This document shows, piece by piece, positions 1 through 8,820 of a stretch of DNA of 64,000 nucleotides (its first letter is position 1; the number at the start of each line of letters is the position of its first letter). The DNA is taken from contig JAWLBY010000003.1 of assembly GCA_041687455.1 (NCBI GenBank), forward strand, positions 1 through 64,000, given 5' to 3'. Under the pieces are notes generated by a model that was not told the origin of the DNA, did not search any database, and saw nothing but the letters and a program-made list of their open reading frames with translations. The DNA comes from JAWLBY01 sp041687455. Its GTDB lineage: Bacteria > Pseudomonadota > Gammaproteobacteria > Xanthomonadales > Xanthomonadaceae. The translations under genes were made by a program, and so were the position numbers.

Positions 1-45
1 TCTGGAAGTGAGTTGGCGCTCAGGGGTTTAACCCCGAACTCCAGA
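1..45. repeat. Imperfect inverted repeat downstream of lpd
   Basis: The outer arms TCTGGA (1-6) and TCCAGA (40-45) are complementary, and the core GGGG-TTTAA-CCCC (23-35) is a perfect hairpin. It lies about 100 bp past the lpd stop on the transcribed side. It could end transcription or be a dispersed palindrome. There is no T-run to mark it as a strong terminator. Confidence 0.4.
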
Positions 46-144
46 CATCGCAACACTTTCGTGAGGCGCGCGCGGATTTTCCCCGGACAGCAGTGGGCGT
101 GCGCCGGAATGACGAGCAAGAGCAACGGGACCGACGCCTGGCGA

Positions 145-1578
145 TCAATTCGCCTTGTGGATCGCCCGCTTGTCCACCGCCAGCGCCGCTTCGTGCACGG
201 CTTCCGACAGCGTCGGGTGGGCGTGGCAGATCCGCGCGAGGTCTTCGGCCGAGCCCTTGAACTCCATCGCGACGACGCCTTCGTGCACGAGCTCCGAGAC
301 GTTCGGACCGCACAAGTGCATGCCGAGGATGCGGTCGGTGTCGGCGTGGGCAATCACCTTGACCATGCCGGCGGTTTCGTTCATCGCGACCGCACGACCG
401 ATCGCCGCGAACGGGAAGGTGCCGGTCTTGTACGGGATGCCTTCGGCCTTGCACTGCTGTTCGGTACGGCCGACCCAGGCGATCTCCGGCTCGGTGTAGA
501 TGACCCACGGCACGGTGTTGAAGTCGACATGGCCCGGCAGGCCGGCGATCCGCTCGGCGACCGCGATGCCTTCCTCGCTGGCCTTGTGCGCGAGCATCGG
601 GCCACGGACGCAGTCGCCGATCGCCCAGACGCCGTCGACGCCGGTGTGGCAATGGTCGTCGACCTCGATCAGGCCGCGCTCGGTCAGCCGCACGCCGGCA
701 TCGTCGGCCAGCAGGCCGGCGGTGAACGCGCGGCGACCGACCGACACCAGCAGCTTGTCGACGACGAGCTGATGGTCGGCCTTGCCGTCGTTGTAGGTCA
801 GGTGCACTTCGCCCTTCTTGACCTCGGCGTTCGACACTTTCGCGCCGAGCTTGATGTCGAGACCCTGCTTCTTGAACTCGCGGGCGGCGAGCTTGGCAAT
901 GTCGGCATCGGCAGCAGCGAGGAACTCCGGCAGCGCTTCGAGGATCGTCACCTCGGCACCGAGCCGCTTCCAGACCGAGCCGAGCTCGAGGCCGATCACG
1001 CCTGCACCGATCACGCCGAGCCGCTTCGGCACGCTGTCGAAGTCGAGGGCGCCGACGTTGTCGACGATGTGCTTGCCGTCGAACTTCGCGAACGGCAGCT
1101 CGATCGGCACCGAGCCGGACGCCAGGATCACGTTGGTCGCGGTCAACGCATGCGTCTTGCCGTCGTGGCCCTGCACGGTTACGCGGCGATCCTTGTGCAG
1201 CGTGCCGGTGCCGTGGAAGGCAGTGACCTTGTTGGTCTTGAACAGCGATGCGACGCCGCCGTTGAACTGTTTGACGATCTTGTCCTTGCGGCCAACCATC
1301 CTGGCGACGTCGATCTGCGCGTTGTCGGCGCTGATGCCGTGGTCGCCGAACATGTGCGTCAGGTTGTGGAACTGCCGTGATGAATCGAGCAGCGCCTTCG
1401 ACGGAATGCAGCCGACGTTGAGGCAGGTACCGCCCAGCGCCGGGCCGTCGCCGGACTTGGCCTTGAAGGCGTCGATGCAGGCCACGCTCATGCCGAGCTG
1501 GGCGGCGCGGATCGCGGCGACGTAGCCGCCGGGGCCGCCGCCGATGACGATGAGGTCGTAGTGGTTGGGCTCGCTCAT
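145..1578 (-). CDS. lpdA: Dihydrolipoyl dehydrogenase (E3)
   Basis: Flavoprotein that reoxidises dihydrolipoamide with NAD+ as the E3 part of 2-oxo-acid dehydrogenase complexes in the cytoplasm. The 477 residues have the usual length. An FAD-binding GGGPGGYVAA motif starts near residue 13, the redox disulfide is CLNVGC (C52, C57), a central NAD-binding GAGVIG motif follows, and the C-terminal HPTLSE gives the catalytic pair H454/E459. It is the last gene of the sucA-sucB-lpd block on the minus strand and is split from sucB by 227 bp of palindromic repeats. That order supports service to the 2-oxoglutarate complex, though the same E3 may serve pyruvate dehydrogenase too. Confidence 0.97.
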   Translation of the reverse strand: MSEPNHYDLIVIGGGPGGYVAAIRAAQLGMSVACIDAFKAKSGDGPALGGTCLNVGCIPSKALLDSSRQFHNLTHMFGDHGISADNAQIDVARMVGRKDKIVKQFNGGVASLFKTNKVTAFHGTGTLHKDRRVTVQGHDGKTHALTATNVILASGSVPIELPFAKFDGKHIVDNVGALDFDSVPKRLGVIGAGVIGLELGSVWKRLGAEVTILEALPEFLAAADADIAKLAAREFKKQGLDIKLGAKVSNAEVKKGEVHLTYNDGKADHQLVVDKLLVSVGRRAFTAGLLADDAGVRLTERGLIEVDDHCHTGVDGVWAIGDCVRGPMLAHKASEEGIAVAERIAGLPGHVDFNTVPWVIYTEPEIAWVGRTEQQCKAEGIPYKTGTFPFAAIGRAVAMNETAGMVKVIAHADTDRILGMHLCGPNVSELVHEGVVAMEFKGSAEDLARICHAHPTLSEAVHEAALAVDKRAIHKAN

Positions 1579-1591
1579 TGCATTCGCTCGC

Positions 1592-1795
1592 GGGAATCGG
1601 GAATGGGGAATCGGGAATCGTCAGAAGCAGTGGCTTCGCGCTGCCGTCATCCCGGCGGAAGCCGGGATCCATCGTGCTGTTGTGGGCGAAAAGCGAAACG
1701 CTTTCGCCGGAATGACGGCTTCGGGAGTCGGGCTGGGCGGGAAGCGATCAGTCAGCGCGTGAGCTGCTTGAACGATCCCCTATTCCCGATTCCCG
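1592..1795. repeat. Nested palindromic repeats between lpd and sucB
   Basis: Outer arms are runs of GGGAATC units (1592-1620) and their inverted copy (1774-1795). Inside them is a second inverted pair, CCGTCATCCCGGCGGAAGCC at 1644-1663 with its counterpart CTTTCGCCGGAATGACGGC at 1701-1719. A stub of the inner type, GCGCCGGAATGACG, also occurs at 101-114. Both look like dispersed intergenic repeats common in this group. Transcribed, the region could fold into a long hairpin between sucB and lpd. Confidence 0.7.
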
Positions 1796-1805
1796 GAAGC
1801 GCTCA

Positions 1806-3017
1806 TCAGAGCGCGAGAAGCATCCTGTGCGGATTCTCGAGCTGGTTCTTGATGTCGACCAGGAACAGCACCGCGTCCTTGCCGTCGATGATGCGGTGGT
1901 CGTAGGACAGCGCGATGTACATCATCGGTGCGATGACGACCTGGCCGTTCTCGGCGATCGGGCGATCCTTGATCGCGTGCATGCCGAGGATCGCCGACTG
2001 CGGCGGGTTGACGATCGGCGTCGACAGCAGCGAACCGAACGTGCCGCCGTTGGTGATCGTGAACGTGCCGCCCTGCAGATCCTCGAGCTTCAGGCCGCCT
2101 TCGCGGGCCTGCCTGGCGTAGGTGCCGATCTGCTGCTCGATTTCGGCGAAGCCCATCTGCTCGACGTTGCGCAGCACCGGCGTGACCAGGCCCTTGTCGG
2201 TCGCGACCGCGATCGAGATGTCCGAGTAGCCGTGGTAGATCACGTCGTTGCCGTCGACCGAGGCATTGACGACCGGGAAGCGCTGCAGTGCATTGGCAGC
2301 GGCCTTGGCGAAGAAGCTCATGAAGCCGAGGCGTACGCCGTGCGTCTTCTCGAACTGTTCACCCATCGCCTTGCGCATCTTCATGACCTGCGAAAGGTTG
2401 ACCTCGTTGAACGAGGTCAGCATCGCGATCGAGTTCTTCGACTGCATCATGCGCTCGGCGATGCGCGTGCGCATCCGGGTCATCGGCACGCGCTGCTCGC
2501 TGCGCGGACCGACCGGCGCGGCGCTCGCCGCGGCGGCGGCGGCCGGTGCGGCGGCCTTGCCGCCACCGGCGCCGTGCTTGACCAGGTCTTCCTTGGTCAC
2601 GCGGCCGCCACGGCCGGTGCCCTCGACCTGCGACGGATCGATGCCCTCCTGCTCGGCGACGCGGCGGCCGGCCGGCGACAGGTCCGACGTGTCGTGCTTC
2701 ACGGCGGCCGGCTTCGCGGCCTCCTGCTTCGGCGCCTCGGCCTTCGGCGCCTCTGCCTTGGCCGGAGCGGCAGCGGCGGCGCCTTCCTCGATGATCGCGA
2801 TGACCTGCTGGCTGGTCACGGTGTCGCCGGCCTGCACCGAGATCGACTTCAGCACGCCGTCGACCGGCGACGGTACTTCGAGCACGACCTTGTCGGTCTC
2901 GAGATCGACCAGGTTCTCGTCGCGGCTGACCGCTTCACCGGCCTGCTTGTGCCAGGTGGCGACGACGGCGTCGGAAACCGATTCCGGCAGTACCGGGACT
3001 TTGACTTCGATGCTCAT
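1806..3017 (-). CDS. sucB: Dihydrolipoyllysine succinyltransferase (E2 of 2-oxoglutarate dehydrogenase)
   Basis: Core E2 enzyme that moves succinyl groups from lipoate to CoA in the TCA cycle. The order is typical: one lipoyl domain (residues 1-75, lipoyl lysine K43 in ETDKVVLEVP), an Ala/Pro/Lys-rich linker, a peripheral subunit-binding domain (about 108-148), a second Ala-rich linker, and the catalytic domain with SYDHRIIDG (H374, D378). The 403-residue length is normal. The ATG is preceded by AAGGA with a 6-base spacer. It lies between sucA and lpd, separated from sucA by 246 bp that hold a dispersed repeat. Confidence 0.96.
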   Translation of the reverse strand: MSIEVKVPVLPESVSDAVVATWHKQAGEAVSRDENLVDLETDKVVLEVPSPVDGVLKSISVQAGDTVTSQQVIAIIEEGAAAAAPAKAEAPKAEAPKQEAAKPAAVKHDTSDLSPAGRRVAEQEGIDPSQVEGTGRGGRVTKEDLVKHGAGGGKAAAPAAAAAASAAPVGPRSEQRVPMTRMRTRIAERMMQSKNSIAMLTSFNEVNLSQVMKMRKAMGEQFEKTHGVRLGFMSFFAKAAANALQRFPVVNASVDGNDVIYHGYSDISIAVATDKGLVTPVLRNVEQMGFAEIEQQIGTYARQAREGGLKLEDLQGGTFTITNGGTFGSLLSTPIVNPPQSAILGMHAIKDRPIAENGQVVIAPMMYIALSYDHRIIDGKDAVLFLVDIKNQLENPHRMLLAL

Positions 3018-3074
3018 GGCAGGTCCTTACCTAAATTTTCGAGCGGGGCAGCTATGTCTTGATGGGGCAAGCGC

Positions 3075-3230
3075 GGGCGACCGGTGCGAACCGCTCACCC
3101 TTCGATACCTCAGGGCGAACGGTTCGGCAGACCTCGCCACACATGCATGGGCAGTGCATGGGCGCGCCGCGCGCCGGTGAGTGCACAGGTGGGGCCGTTC
3201 GTGCCGAGGTATCGAGGCGCGAGCGGAAGC
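3075..3230. repeat. Single copy of the 42-43 kb repeat family, between sucA and sucB
   Basis: TTCGATACCTCAGGGCGAAC at 3099-3118 and CCGTTCGTGCCGAGGTATCG at 3196-3215 form inverted arms about 80 bp apart. The same arm pair, CGATACCTCG-CACGAACGG and CCGTTCGCCCTGAGGTATCG, builds each unit of the tandem array at 42312-43165. This copy is inverted relative to the array. It looks like a small non-coding dispersed element. Confidence 0.65.
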
Positions 3231-3263
3231 CCGGTGGTCGGCTGATGCGTCGTCACCGTTCGG

Positions 3264-6098
3264 TCATTCCGACAGATCGGTGCTGACCGGCGCGACCAGC
3301 GCGGCTTCGACCAGCGCGTTCTGTTCGACCACGTGGGTCGCGAAGTGGCCGACCGCCGGCGCCGGCGAGCGCGCGCGGCCGGCGTACGACAGCCGCTGCT
3401 TGCCCTGCAGGCAGAACTGCAGATGGTGCTGGATCTGGTACCACGCACCCTGGTTCTGCGGTTCCTCCTGGCACCAGATCACGTCGGTCGCCTTGGCGAA
3501 GCGCTTCAGCTCCTCGACCAGCTCCGGCCGCGGGAACGGGAACAGTTGTTCGACGCGGACCAGTGCGACGTCGGTCAGCTCGCGCTTGCCGGCCTCCTCG
3601 AGCAGGTCGTAGTAGACCTTGCCGGCGCAGACCACGACGCGCTTGACCTTCTTCGGGTCGGCGATGCGGCTGTCCGGGATCAGGCGCTGGAATCCGCCAT
3701 TGCTCAGGTCATCCAGCGTCGAGACCGACAGTTTGTGCCGCAGCATCGACTTCGGCGTCATCACGACCAGCGGTTTGCGAGTCGGCTGCTTCATCTGCCG
3801 CCGCAGCATGTGGAACATCTGCGCCGGCGTGGTCGGCGTGCAGACCTGCATGTTGGCCAGCGCGCAGAGCTGCAGGAAGCGCTCGAGGCGGGCCGAACTG
3901 TGCTCGGGACCCTGGCCCTCGTAGCCGTGCGGCAGGAACAGCACTAGCCCGCACAGCCGGCCCCACTTGGCCTCGCCCGAGGCGATGAACTGGTCGATGA
4001 CGACCTGGGCGCCGTTGGCGAAGTCGCCGAACTGGCCTTCCCAGATGGTCAGCGTGGTCGGATCGGCGGTTGCGTAGCCGTACTCGAACGCCATCACCGC
4101 CTCTTCGGACAGCAGCGAGTCGATGATCGTCACATGGGCCGGATTCGACACCAGCTCGCGCAGCGGCCAGTGGGTGTCGCCGGACTTCTGGTCGTGCAAC
4201 ACGGCATGGCGATGGAAGAACGTTCCGCGACCGGAGTCCTGTCCGACCAGGCGCAGCTTGTAGTTCTCGCGCAGCAGCGTCGCGTAGGCGAGGTTCTCGG
4301 CGAAACCCCAGTCCATCGCGAGTTCGCCGGCCGCCATCTTGCGGCGATCCTCGTAGATCTTGGCGACGCGCGGATGCAGCGTGACCGACGCCGGAATCGC
4401 GTTGATCTGCTCGGCCAGCTTGACCAGGGCCTCACGACCGACACCGGTGTCGGTCGGGCTCTCCAGCGTGCCGCCGAGGTAGGGTCGCCAGTCGACCGCG
4501 AACTCGTCGACCACGCCGCTGACCAGCTCGACGCCGACGTCGCCGCGGTCGAGCCGGTTGCGGTACTCGTCGACCAGCGCCCTGGCATCGTCGGCCGACA
4601 GCACGCCGGTCGCGGCCAGCTTCTCGGCGTACTGTTCGCGGGTCGTCTTGTGCTTGCGCACGATCTGGTACATCAGCGGCTGCGTTGCGGCCGGCTCGTC
4701 GGCCTCGTTGTGGCCGTGACGGCGGTAGCAGACCAGGTCGATCACGACGTCGCGCTTGAAGCGCTGGCGGAAGTCGAACGCGAGCTGGGCACAGAACACG
4801 ACCGCTTCCGGATCGTCGCCGTTCACGTGGAATACCGGCGCGCCGACCATCTTGGCGACGTCGGTGCAGTACAGCGTCGAGCGCGAATCGTCGGTCCGGT
4901 GGGTGGTGAAGCCGACCTGGTTGTTGATGACGATGTGGACGGTGCCGCCGACCGCGAAGCCGCGAGCCTGCGACATCTGCAGCAGCTCCATCACCACGCC
5001 CTGGCCGGCGAACGCGGCGTCGCCGTGGATCAGCACCGGCACCACCTGGCCGCGCTCGGCATCCATCCGGCGGGTCTGTCGCGCGCGCACGCTGCCGGCG
5101 ATCACCGGATCGACGATCTCGAGGTGCGATGGGTTGAAGCCGAGCGCCAGATGGACCGGACCGCCCGGCGTCTGCACGTCGGACGAGTAACCCATGTGGT
5201 ACTTCACGTCGCCCGAGTGGGCCGGGTCGCGCGGGCCTTCGTGCTTGCCCTCGAACTCGGCGAACAACTGGTGCGGCGGCTTGCCGAGCGTATTGACCAG
5301 CACGTTGATGCGGCCGCGATGCGCCATGCCGATCACGATCTCGCGCACGCCATTGCTGCCGCCGCGGCGGACCAACTGGTCCATCAGCGGAATCAGCGCG
5401 TCGCCGCCTTCGAGCGAGAAGCGCTTCTGGCCGACGTACTTGGTGTGCAGGTAACGCTCGAGGCCCTCGGCCTCGGTCAGCTTGGCCAGCACGCGACGAC
5501 GGGTGTCGTTGTCGAGGCCGAAGCTGCCGGCGGCGCGTTCCAGGCGCTCGTACACCCAGCGGCGCTGCTCGGCATCGGTGATGTGCATGAACTCGGCGCC
5601 GATCGGGCCGCAGTAGCTGGCACGCATCCTGGCGACCAGCTCGCGCAGCCGCATCCGCTCGGGGCCGACGAACGCACCGGTTTCGAATTCGCGATCCAGA
5701 TCGGCCTGATCCAGACCATGGAACGCCAGATCGAGGTCCGGCGCGGCCGGCTTGGCCATCATCGCCAGCGGATCGATCTGCGCCTGCAGGTGACCGCGCG
5801 AACGGAATGCGGTGACCAGCTTGCGGACGCCACCCTGCTTGCGCGCCGCGTCGTCGTCGCCGCTGGCGGCGATGGTGACCGCGCGGCGTTCGCGCGCGCT
5901 GCGGGCGACCTGCTCGATGATCGGCGAATGCGGCACGTCGCCGGCTTCGCGACCGCGCATGCCGTCGAAATAGGCCCGCCAGGCCGGGGGCACCGCGGTC
6001 GGGTCGAGCAGGTACTGTTCGTACAGCGATTCGACGAATGCGGCATTGCCGCCGGAGATATGCGAGGACTGCTGGAACTGCTCGATCAAGCTCGTCAC
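3264..6098 (-). CDS. sucA: 2-oxoglutarate dehydrogenase E1 component
   Basis: Thiamin-diphosphate enzyme that decarboxylates 2-oxoglutarate and loads succinyl onto SucB lipoate. It has the SucA N-terminus (SGGNAAFVESLYEQYL), GMAHRGRINVLVN in the ThDP region, GDAAFAGQGVVMEL, and the C-terminal transketolase-like domain with EQLFPFPRPEL. I chose the GTG at 6098 (944 residues) because homologs begin there and AAGG lies 5 bases upstream. An ATG at 6137 would add 13 residues without a visible ribosome-binding site. A perfect TATAAT lies upstream at 6170-6175. First gene of the sucA-sucB-lpd block. Confidence 0.95.
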   Translation of the reverse strand: MTSLIEQFQQSSHISGGNAAFVESLYEQYLLDPTAVPPAWRAYFDGMRGREAGDVPHSPIIEQVARSARERRAVTIAASGDDDAARKQGGVRKLVTAFRSRGHLQAQIDPLAMMAKPAAPDLDLAFHGLDQADLDREFETGAFVGPERMRLRELVARMRASYCGPIGAEFMHITDAEQRRWVYERLERAAGSFGLDNDTRRRVLAKLTEAEGLERYLHTKYVGQKRFSLEGGDALIPLMDQLVRRGGSNGVREIVIGMAHRGRINVLVNTLGKPPHQLFAEFEGKHEGPRDPAHSGDVKYHMGYSSDVQTPGGPVHLALGFNPSHLEIVDPVIAGSVRARQTRRMDAERGQVVPVLIHGDAAFAGQGVVMELLQMSQARGFAVGGTVHIVINNQVGFTTHRTDDSRSTLYCTDVAKMVGAPVFHVNGDDPEAVVFCAQLAFDFRQRFKRDVVIDLVCYRRHGHNEADEPAATQPLMYQIVRKHKTTREQYAEKLAATGVLSADDARALVDEYRNRLDRGDVGVELVSGVVDEFAVDWRPYLGGTLESPTDTGVGREALVKLAEQINAIPASVTLHPRVAKIYEDRRKMAAGELAMDWGFAENLAYATLLRENYKLRLVGQDSGRGTFFHRHAVLHDQKSGDTHWPLRELVSNPAHVTIIDSLLSEEAVMAFEYGYATADPTTLTIWEGQFGDFANGAQVVIDQFIASGEAKWGRLCGLVLFLPHGYEGQGPEHSSARLERFLQLCALANMQVCTPTTPAQMFHMLRRQMKQPTRKPLVVMTPKSMLRHKLSVSTLDDLSNGGFQRLIPDSRIADPKKVKRVVVCAGKVYYDLLEEAGKRELTDVALVRVEQLFPFPRPELVEELKRFAKATDVIWCQEEPQNQGAWYQIQHHLQFCLQGKQRLSYAGRARSPAPAVGHFATHVVEQNALVEAALVAPVSTDLSE

Positions 6099-6169
6099 GG
6101 TAGCCTTGCCCGAGCCCGTTGCGGAGCGCGGGTCCATGCTGGAGGGGGAGGTGGGCGCAAAGCCCGCGA

Positions 6170-6175
6170 ATTATA
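6170..6175 (-). promoter_or_regulatory. sucA: Probable -10 box of the sucA promoter
   Basis: A perfect TATAAT on the minus strand sits about 70 bp before the chosen sucA start, in otherwise very GC-rich sequence. No good TTGACA-like -35 is visible 16-18 bp upstream, so the promoter may need an activator. Confidence 0.5.
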
Positions 6176-6254
6176 GCGGCTGCCGGCGGAGCTGGCTGCC
6201 CCGGTGAGCGGTTGTTGACCGCGATCAGTTCAGCGCCCCTCCTGCAGGCCGCCC

Positions 6255-6366
6255 CTGCAGGAGGGGCTTCAGCCCCGACCGCGGGCCTGCCGATCGCCGA
6301 GCGCCATCCAGGCCCGAGCAGTCTGGCAGCATCAACCGCATGGTCGGAGCTGAAGCCCCTCCTGCA
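6255..6366. repeat. REP-like inverted pair upstream of sucA
   Basis: CTGCAGGAGGGGCTTCAGCC begins at 6255 and runs into CCGACC. Its near-exact inverse, GGTCGGAGCTGAAGCCCCTC, begins at 6342 and ends in CTGCA. Each arm also contains its own small palindrome (GGGGCTTCAGCCCC). This has the layout of a bacterial REP pair (BIME). A second such pair lies on the other side of the neighbouring GNAT gene. Confidence 0.75.
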
Positions 6367-6377
6367 CGGCGGCGCGA

Positions 6378-7343
6378 TTACAGCCGCAGTTGCCGCAGCT
6401 CCTCGGCGACCGCACTGCGCTCCCAGACCTCGCGGAAATAGTCGAGCAACTGCCGCTGGCGGCCGGGGGCGTGCGGATTCATGTTGCCGTCGTAGCGGCT
6501 GCCCAGCGGACGGAACAGGTAGCCGCCGGCGTCGGCCAGCACGAATGCCGACGGGTACTGCAGGTCGACGTCCTCGGTCGGCCGGCGGATCTGCACCGTG
6601 CTGCTCATTCGTTGCGCGAGAGGCAGCAGGCCGGAGCGTTCGTGGCCCGCTGCGGCCGGGTCGTGCACGATGATCCGGATGTCGGCGCCGCGGCCGGACA
6701 GCCCGACCCGGCGGATCTCCTCCAGCGCCGCCGGATCGCCGAGCAGCAGCGGGTCGAGGTCGCGGCTGTAGATCCACAGTTGGTGGCGCGCACTGCGCAG
6801 CAGGTTCAGCAGTGCGTCGCGGCAGTCGGTGAAGGTGCTGAATTCCTGCTCGGTGCCGGCGGTCGACGGTCCGGCCGCGCGTCGCTGCAGCGGTTCCGCG
6901 CGTTCGAGTTGCCGGCGCATGCTCTGGTGCTCGATGCCGGCCTCCATGAAGCGCTCGCCGTACGGCTCGAAACCATGCGCGGAATAGAAGTCCATCGCCG
7001 CGACCTGCGCATGCAGGCTGACCTCGTCGATGCCGCGTTCGCGGGCGATATCCATCAGCCGGATCAGCAGTGCGCCGCCGACGCCGCGGCCGCGCCATTC
7101 GGGCAGTACCGCCATTCGGCCGATCTTCCGCTCCGGCGTCAGCCGGCCGGTGCCGATCGGTGTGCCGGTCGCGGCCTCGCGGGCCAGGACGTGGATCGAC
7201 TTCGGGTCGAGCTCATCCCATTCGAGGTCGAGCGGCACCTGCTGCTCGTGAACGAACACCGGCTCGCGCACCGCACGCAGCGCGTCGATGTCGGTGTCGT
7301 AGTTGGCGGTTTCGACGAAGAAGTCGGTGCTCGGCAGCGACAT
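6378..7343 (-). CDS. GNAT N-acetyltransferase with C-terminal domain of unknown role
   Basis: 321 residues. Residues 1-140 are a GNAT domain with the acetyl-CoA loop LPEWRGRGVGGALL and an acceptor region typical of small ElaA-like acetyltransferases. Residues about 165-321 form a second domain (LLRSARHQLWIYSRDLDPLLL, then DIRIIVHDP) seen with GNATs in Xanthomonadales. It faintly resembles a phospholipase D-like half but has no HKD motif. The start is set at the Met before SLPSTDFF. An extension to 7418 would run into REP sequence. The substrate is not known. The gene is flanked on both sides by REP-like pairs, so it is probably transcribed alone. Confidence 0.8.
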   Translation of the reverse strand: MSLPSTDFFVETANYDTDIDALRAVREPVFVHEQQVPLDLEWDELDPKSIHVLAREAATGTPIGTGRLTPERKIGRMAVLPEWRGRGVGGALLIRLMDIARERGIDEVSLHAQVAAMDFYSAHGFEPYGERFMEAGIEHQSMRRQLERAEPLQRRAAGPSTAGTEQEFSTFTDCRDALLNLLRSARHQLWIYSRDLDPLLLGDPAALEEIRRVGLSGRGADIRIIVHDPAAAGHERSGLLPLAQRMSSTVQIRRPTEDVDLQYPSAFVLADAGGYLFRPLGSRYDGNMNPHAPGRQRQLLDYFREVWERSAVAEELRQLRL

Positions 7344-7390
7344 GGAATGTGGCCAGGGGAAAGCGTCCAAGCGTAGCAAAGCGGCCCCCG

Positions 7391-7513
7391 CTGCAGGAGG
7401 GGCTCCAGCCCCGACCACGAGGCAGCGGTGTTCGACAGCGCCCGCAGCATCGCGACGACACGCGAACCAAGGCGGGTGGATGGGCGCGGTCGGGGCTGAA
7501 GCCCCTCCTGCAG
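7391..7513. repeat. REP-like inverted pair between the GNAT gene and roxA
   Basis: CTGCAGGAGGGGCTCCAGCC begins at 7391 and the inverse GGTCGGGGCTGAAGCCCCTC at 7488. It is the same family and layout as the pair at 6255-6366, with a similar spacing between arms. Confidence 0.75.
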
Positions 7514-7532
7514 GGGGAGCGGAGGCCTCGTA

Positions 7533-8711
7533 TCAGTCGGGGAGCACGTAGTGCCCGGTTTCGACCAGCCGGTGCAGCAGGGTGGCGTCGGCGGGTGACA
7601 GCGCGGCCCACTCGGCGGCGTCGATCGGTTGCCCGGTGCGGCACAGCCGCTGCGCTGCGGCGATCGACGCGTCGAACGCATCGCCTTGCGCAAACAGTCG
7701 GGCGGCGTCGCCGTCTCTGCTCCACGCAAGCCGGGTGAACGGGTGCGCGACCAGCTCAGCGCCGGCGGCGAGCGCAGCTTCGATCTGCGAGCGGCTCGGC
7801 ACCCGCGGTGGTGCGGCCACCTCGGCAGCGCTGCGGTAGCGGGTCATGAAGCGGCCGAACCAGTCGCGGAGCTGCGCGCGGTCGCTGGTCTGCAGCCGAC
7901 GCAACGCGGCGATCGCCCGCTCGATCGCGGCATCGTCGATTTCGTTCGGGTCGGACGGTGGGGTCAGCTCGGGATCGGCGTAGCGGGCCGTCTCCGGCAG
8001 CGCCATCGCGATCGTGTCGGCGAAGTCGCCGATCAGCTCGGCCTCGGCCGGCGCCCGCATGCCGACCGACAGCGTCAGACAGGCGTCGACCGCGATGCCG
8101 TGGTGCGGCAGCCCGGGCGGCAGGTACAGCATGTCGCCGGGTTCGAGGACCCACTCGTGGGTCGGCGTGAACTCGCGCAGCAGCTTCAGCTCGACATCGT
8201 CGCGGAATGCATCGGGTGCGGCGCGGTCGGTGCTGATCTGCCAGCGGCGCCGGCCGAGCCCCTGCAGCAGGAACACGTCGTACTGGTCGGTATGCGCACC
8301 GACCGAGCCGCCCGGCGCGGCAAAGCTGATCATCACGTCGTCGATCCGCCAGCGCGGCAGGAAGCGGAAATGCTCGAGCAGCGCGCGCACGTCCGGATCC
8401 CACTTGTCGACGTCCTGTACCAGCAGGGTCCAGTCGTGGTCCGGCATGCCGGGAAATGCGTCTTCGGCGAACGGGCCGTGGCGGACGCTCCAGCGATCGC
8501 TGGCATGGTCGTGCATGACGATCCGCGCCAGCGCAGCGTCCTCGCAGGCGAGGCCGGCGAGGTCTTCCGGCGCCAGCGGCGCCTCGAAGCCGGGGAACGC
8601 GTTGCGGATCAGCAGCGGATGCTTCTGCCAGTAGTCGCGCAGGAAGCGTTCGGCCGGCATGCCGAGCGGCGGCAGGTCGCGGGCGTCGATTTCGATCGGG
8701 GGCGTGGGCAT
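7533..8711 (-). CDS. roxA: Ribosomal protein L16 arginine hydroxylase (RoxA/YcfD type)
   Basis: Cupin/JmjC Fe(II)- and 2-oxoglutarate-dependent oxygenase. The E. coli family member YcfD hydroxylates an arginine of ribosomal protein L16. The iron triad can be read as H140 and D142 in GAHTDQYDVFLLQ and H203 in PPGLPHHG. The N-terminus (FLRDYWQKHPLLIRNAFP) is diagnostic. The 392-residue length fits, with the winged-helix C-terminal half after the cupin. It is followed on the same strand by a REP pair and is separate from purB. Confidence 0.92.
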   Translation of the reverse strand: MPTPPIEIDARDLPPLGMPAERFLRDYWQKHPLLIRNAFPGFEAPLAPEDLAGLACEDAALARIVMHDHASDRWSVRHGPFAEDAFPGMPDHDWTLLVQDVDKWDPDVRALLEHFRFLPRWRIDDVMISFAAPGGSVGAHTDQYDVFLLQGLGRRRWQISTDRAAPDAFRDDVELKLLREFTPTHEWVLEPGDMLYLPPGLPHHGIAVDACLTLSVGMRAPAEAELIGDFADTIAMALPETARYADPELTPPSDPNEIDDAAIERAIAALRRLQTSDRAQLRDWFGRFMTRYRSAAEVAAPPRVPSRSQIEAALAAGAELVAHPFTRLAWSRDGDAARLFAQGDAFDASIAAAQRLCRTGQPIDAAEWAALSPADATLLHRLVETGHYVLPD

Positions 8712-8735
8712 GCGGCAGATTCCGGTGCGACCCCG

Positions 8736-8820
8736 GCAGGAGCCGCTTCAGCGGCGATCGTCGTGTTCAACGACGCCGCGGGTCGTGTGGGTGGCAGTCG
8801 CCGCCGAGGCGGCTACAGGG
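8736..8820. repeat. REP-like pair overlapping the end of purB
   Basis: GCAGGAGCCGCTTCAGCGGC begins at 8736 and TCGCCGCCGAGGCGGCTACA at 8798. It is a variant of the 6.2 and 7.4 kb family. The TAG stop of purB (8813-8815, minus strand) lies inside the second arm. Confidence 0.7.

Noticed and set aside
6528..7340. Phospholipase D activity in the C-terminal domain of the GNAT protein
   Set aside because: The region faintly resembles a PLD half but has no HxKxxxxD motif.
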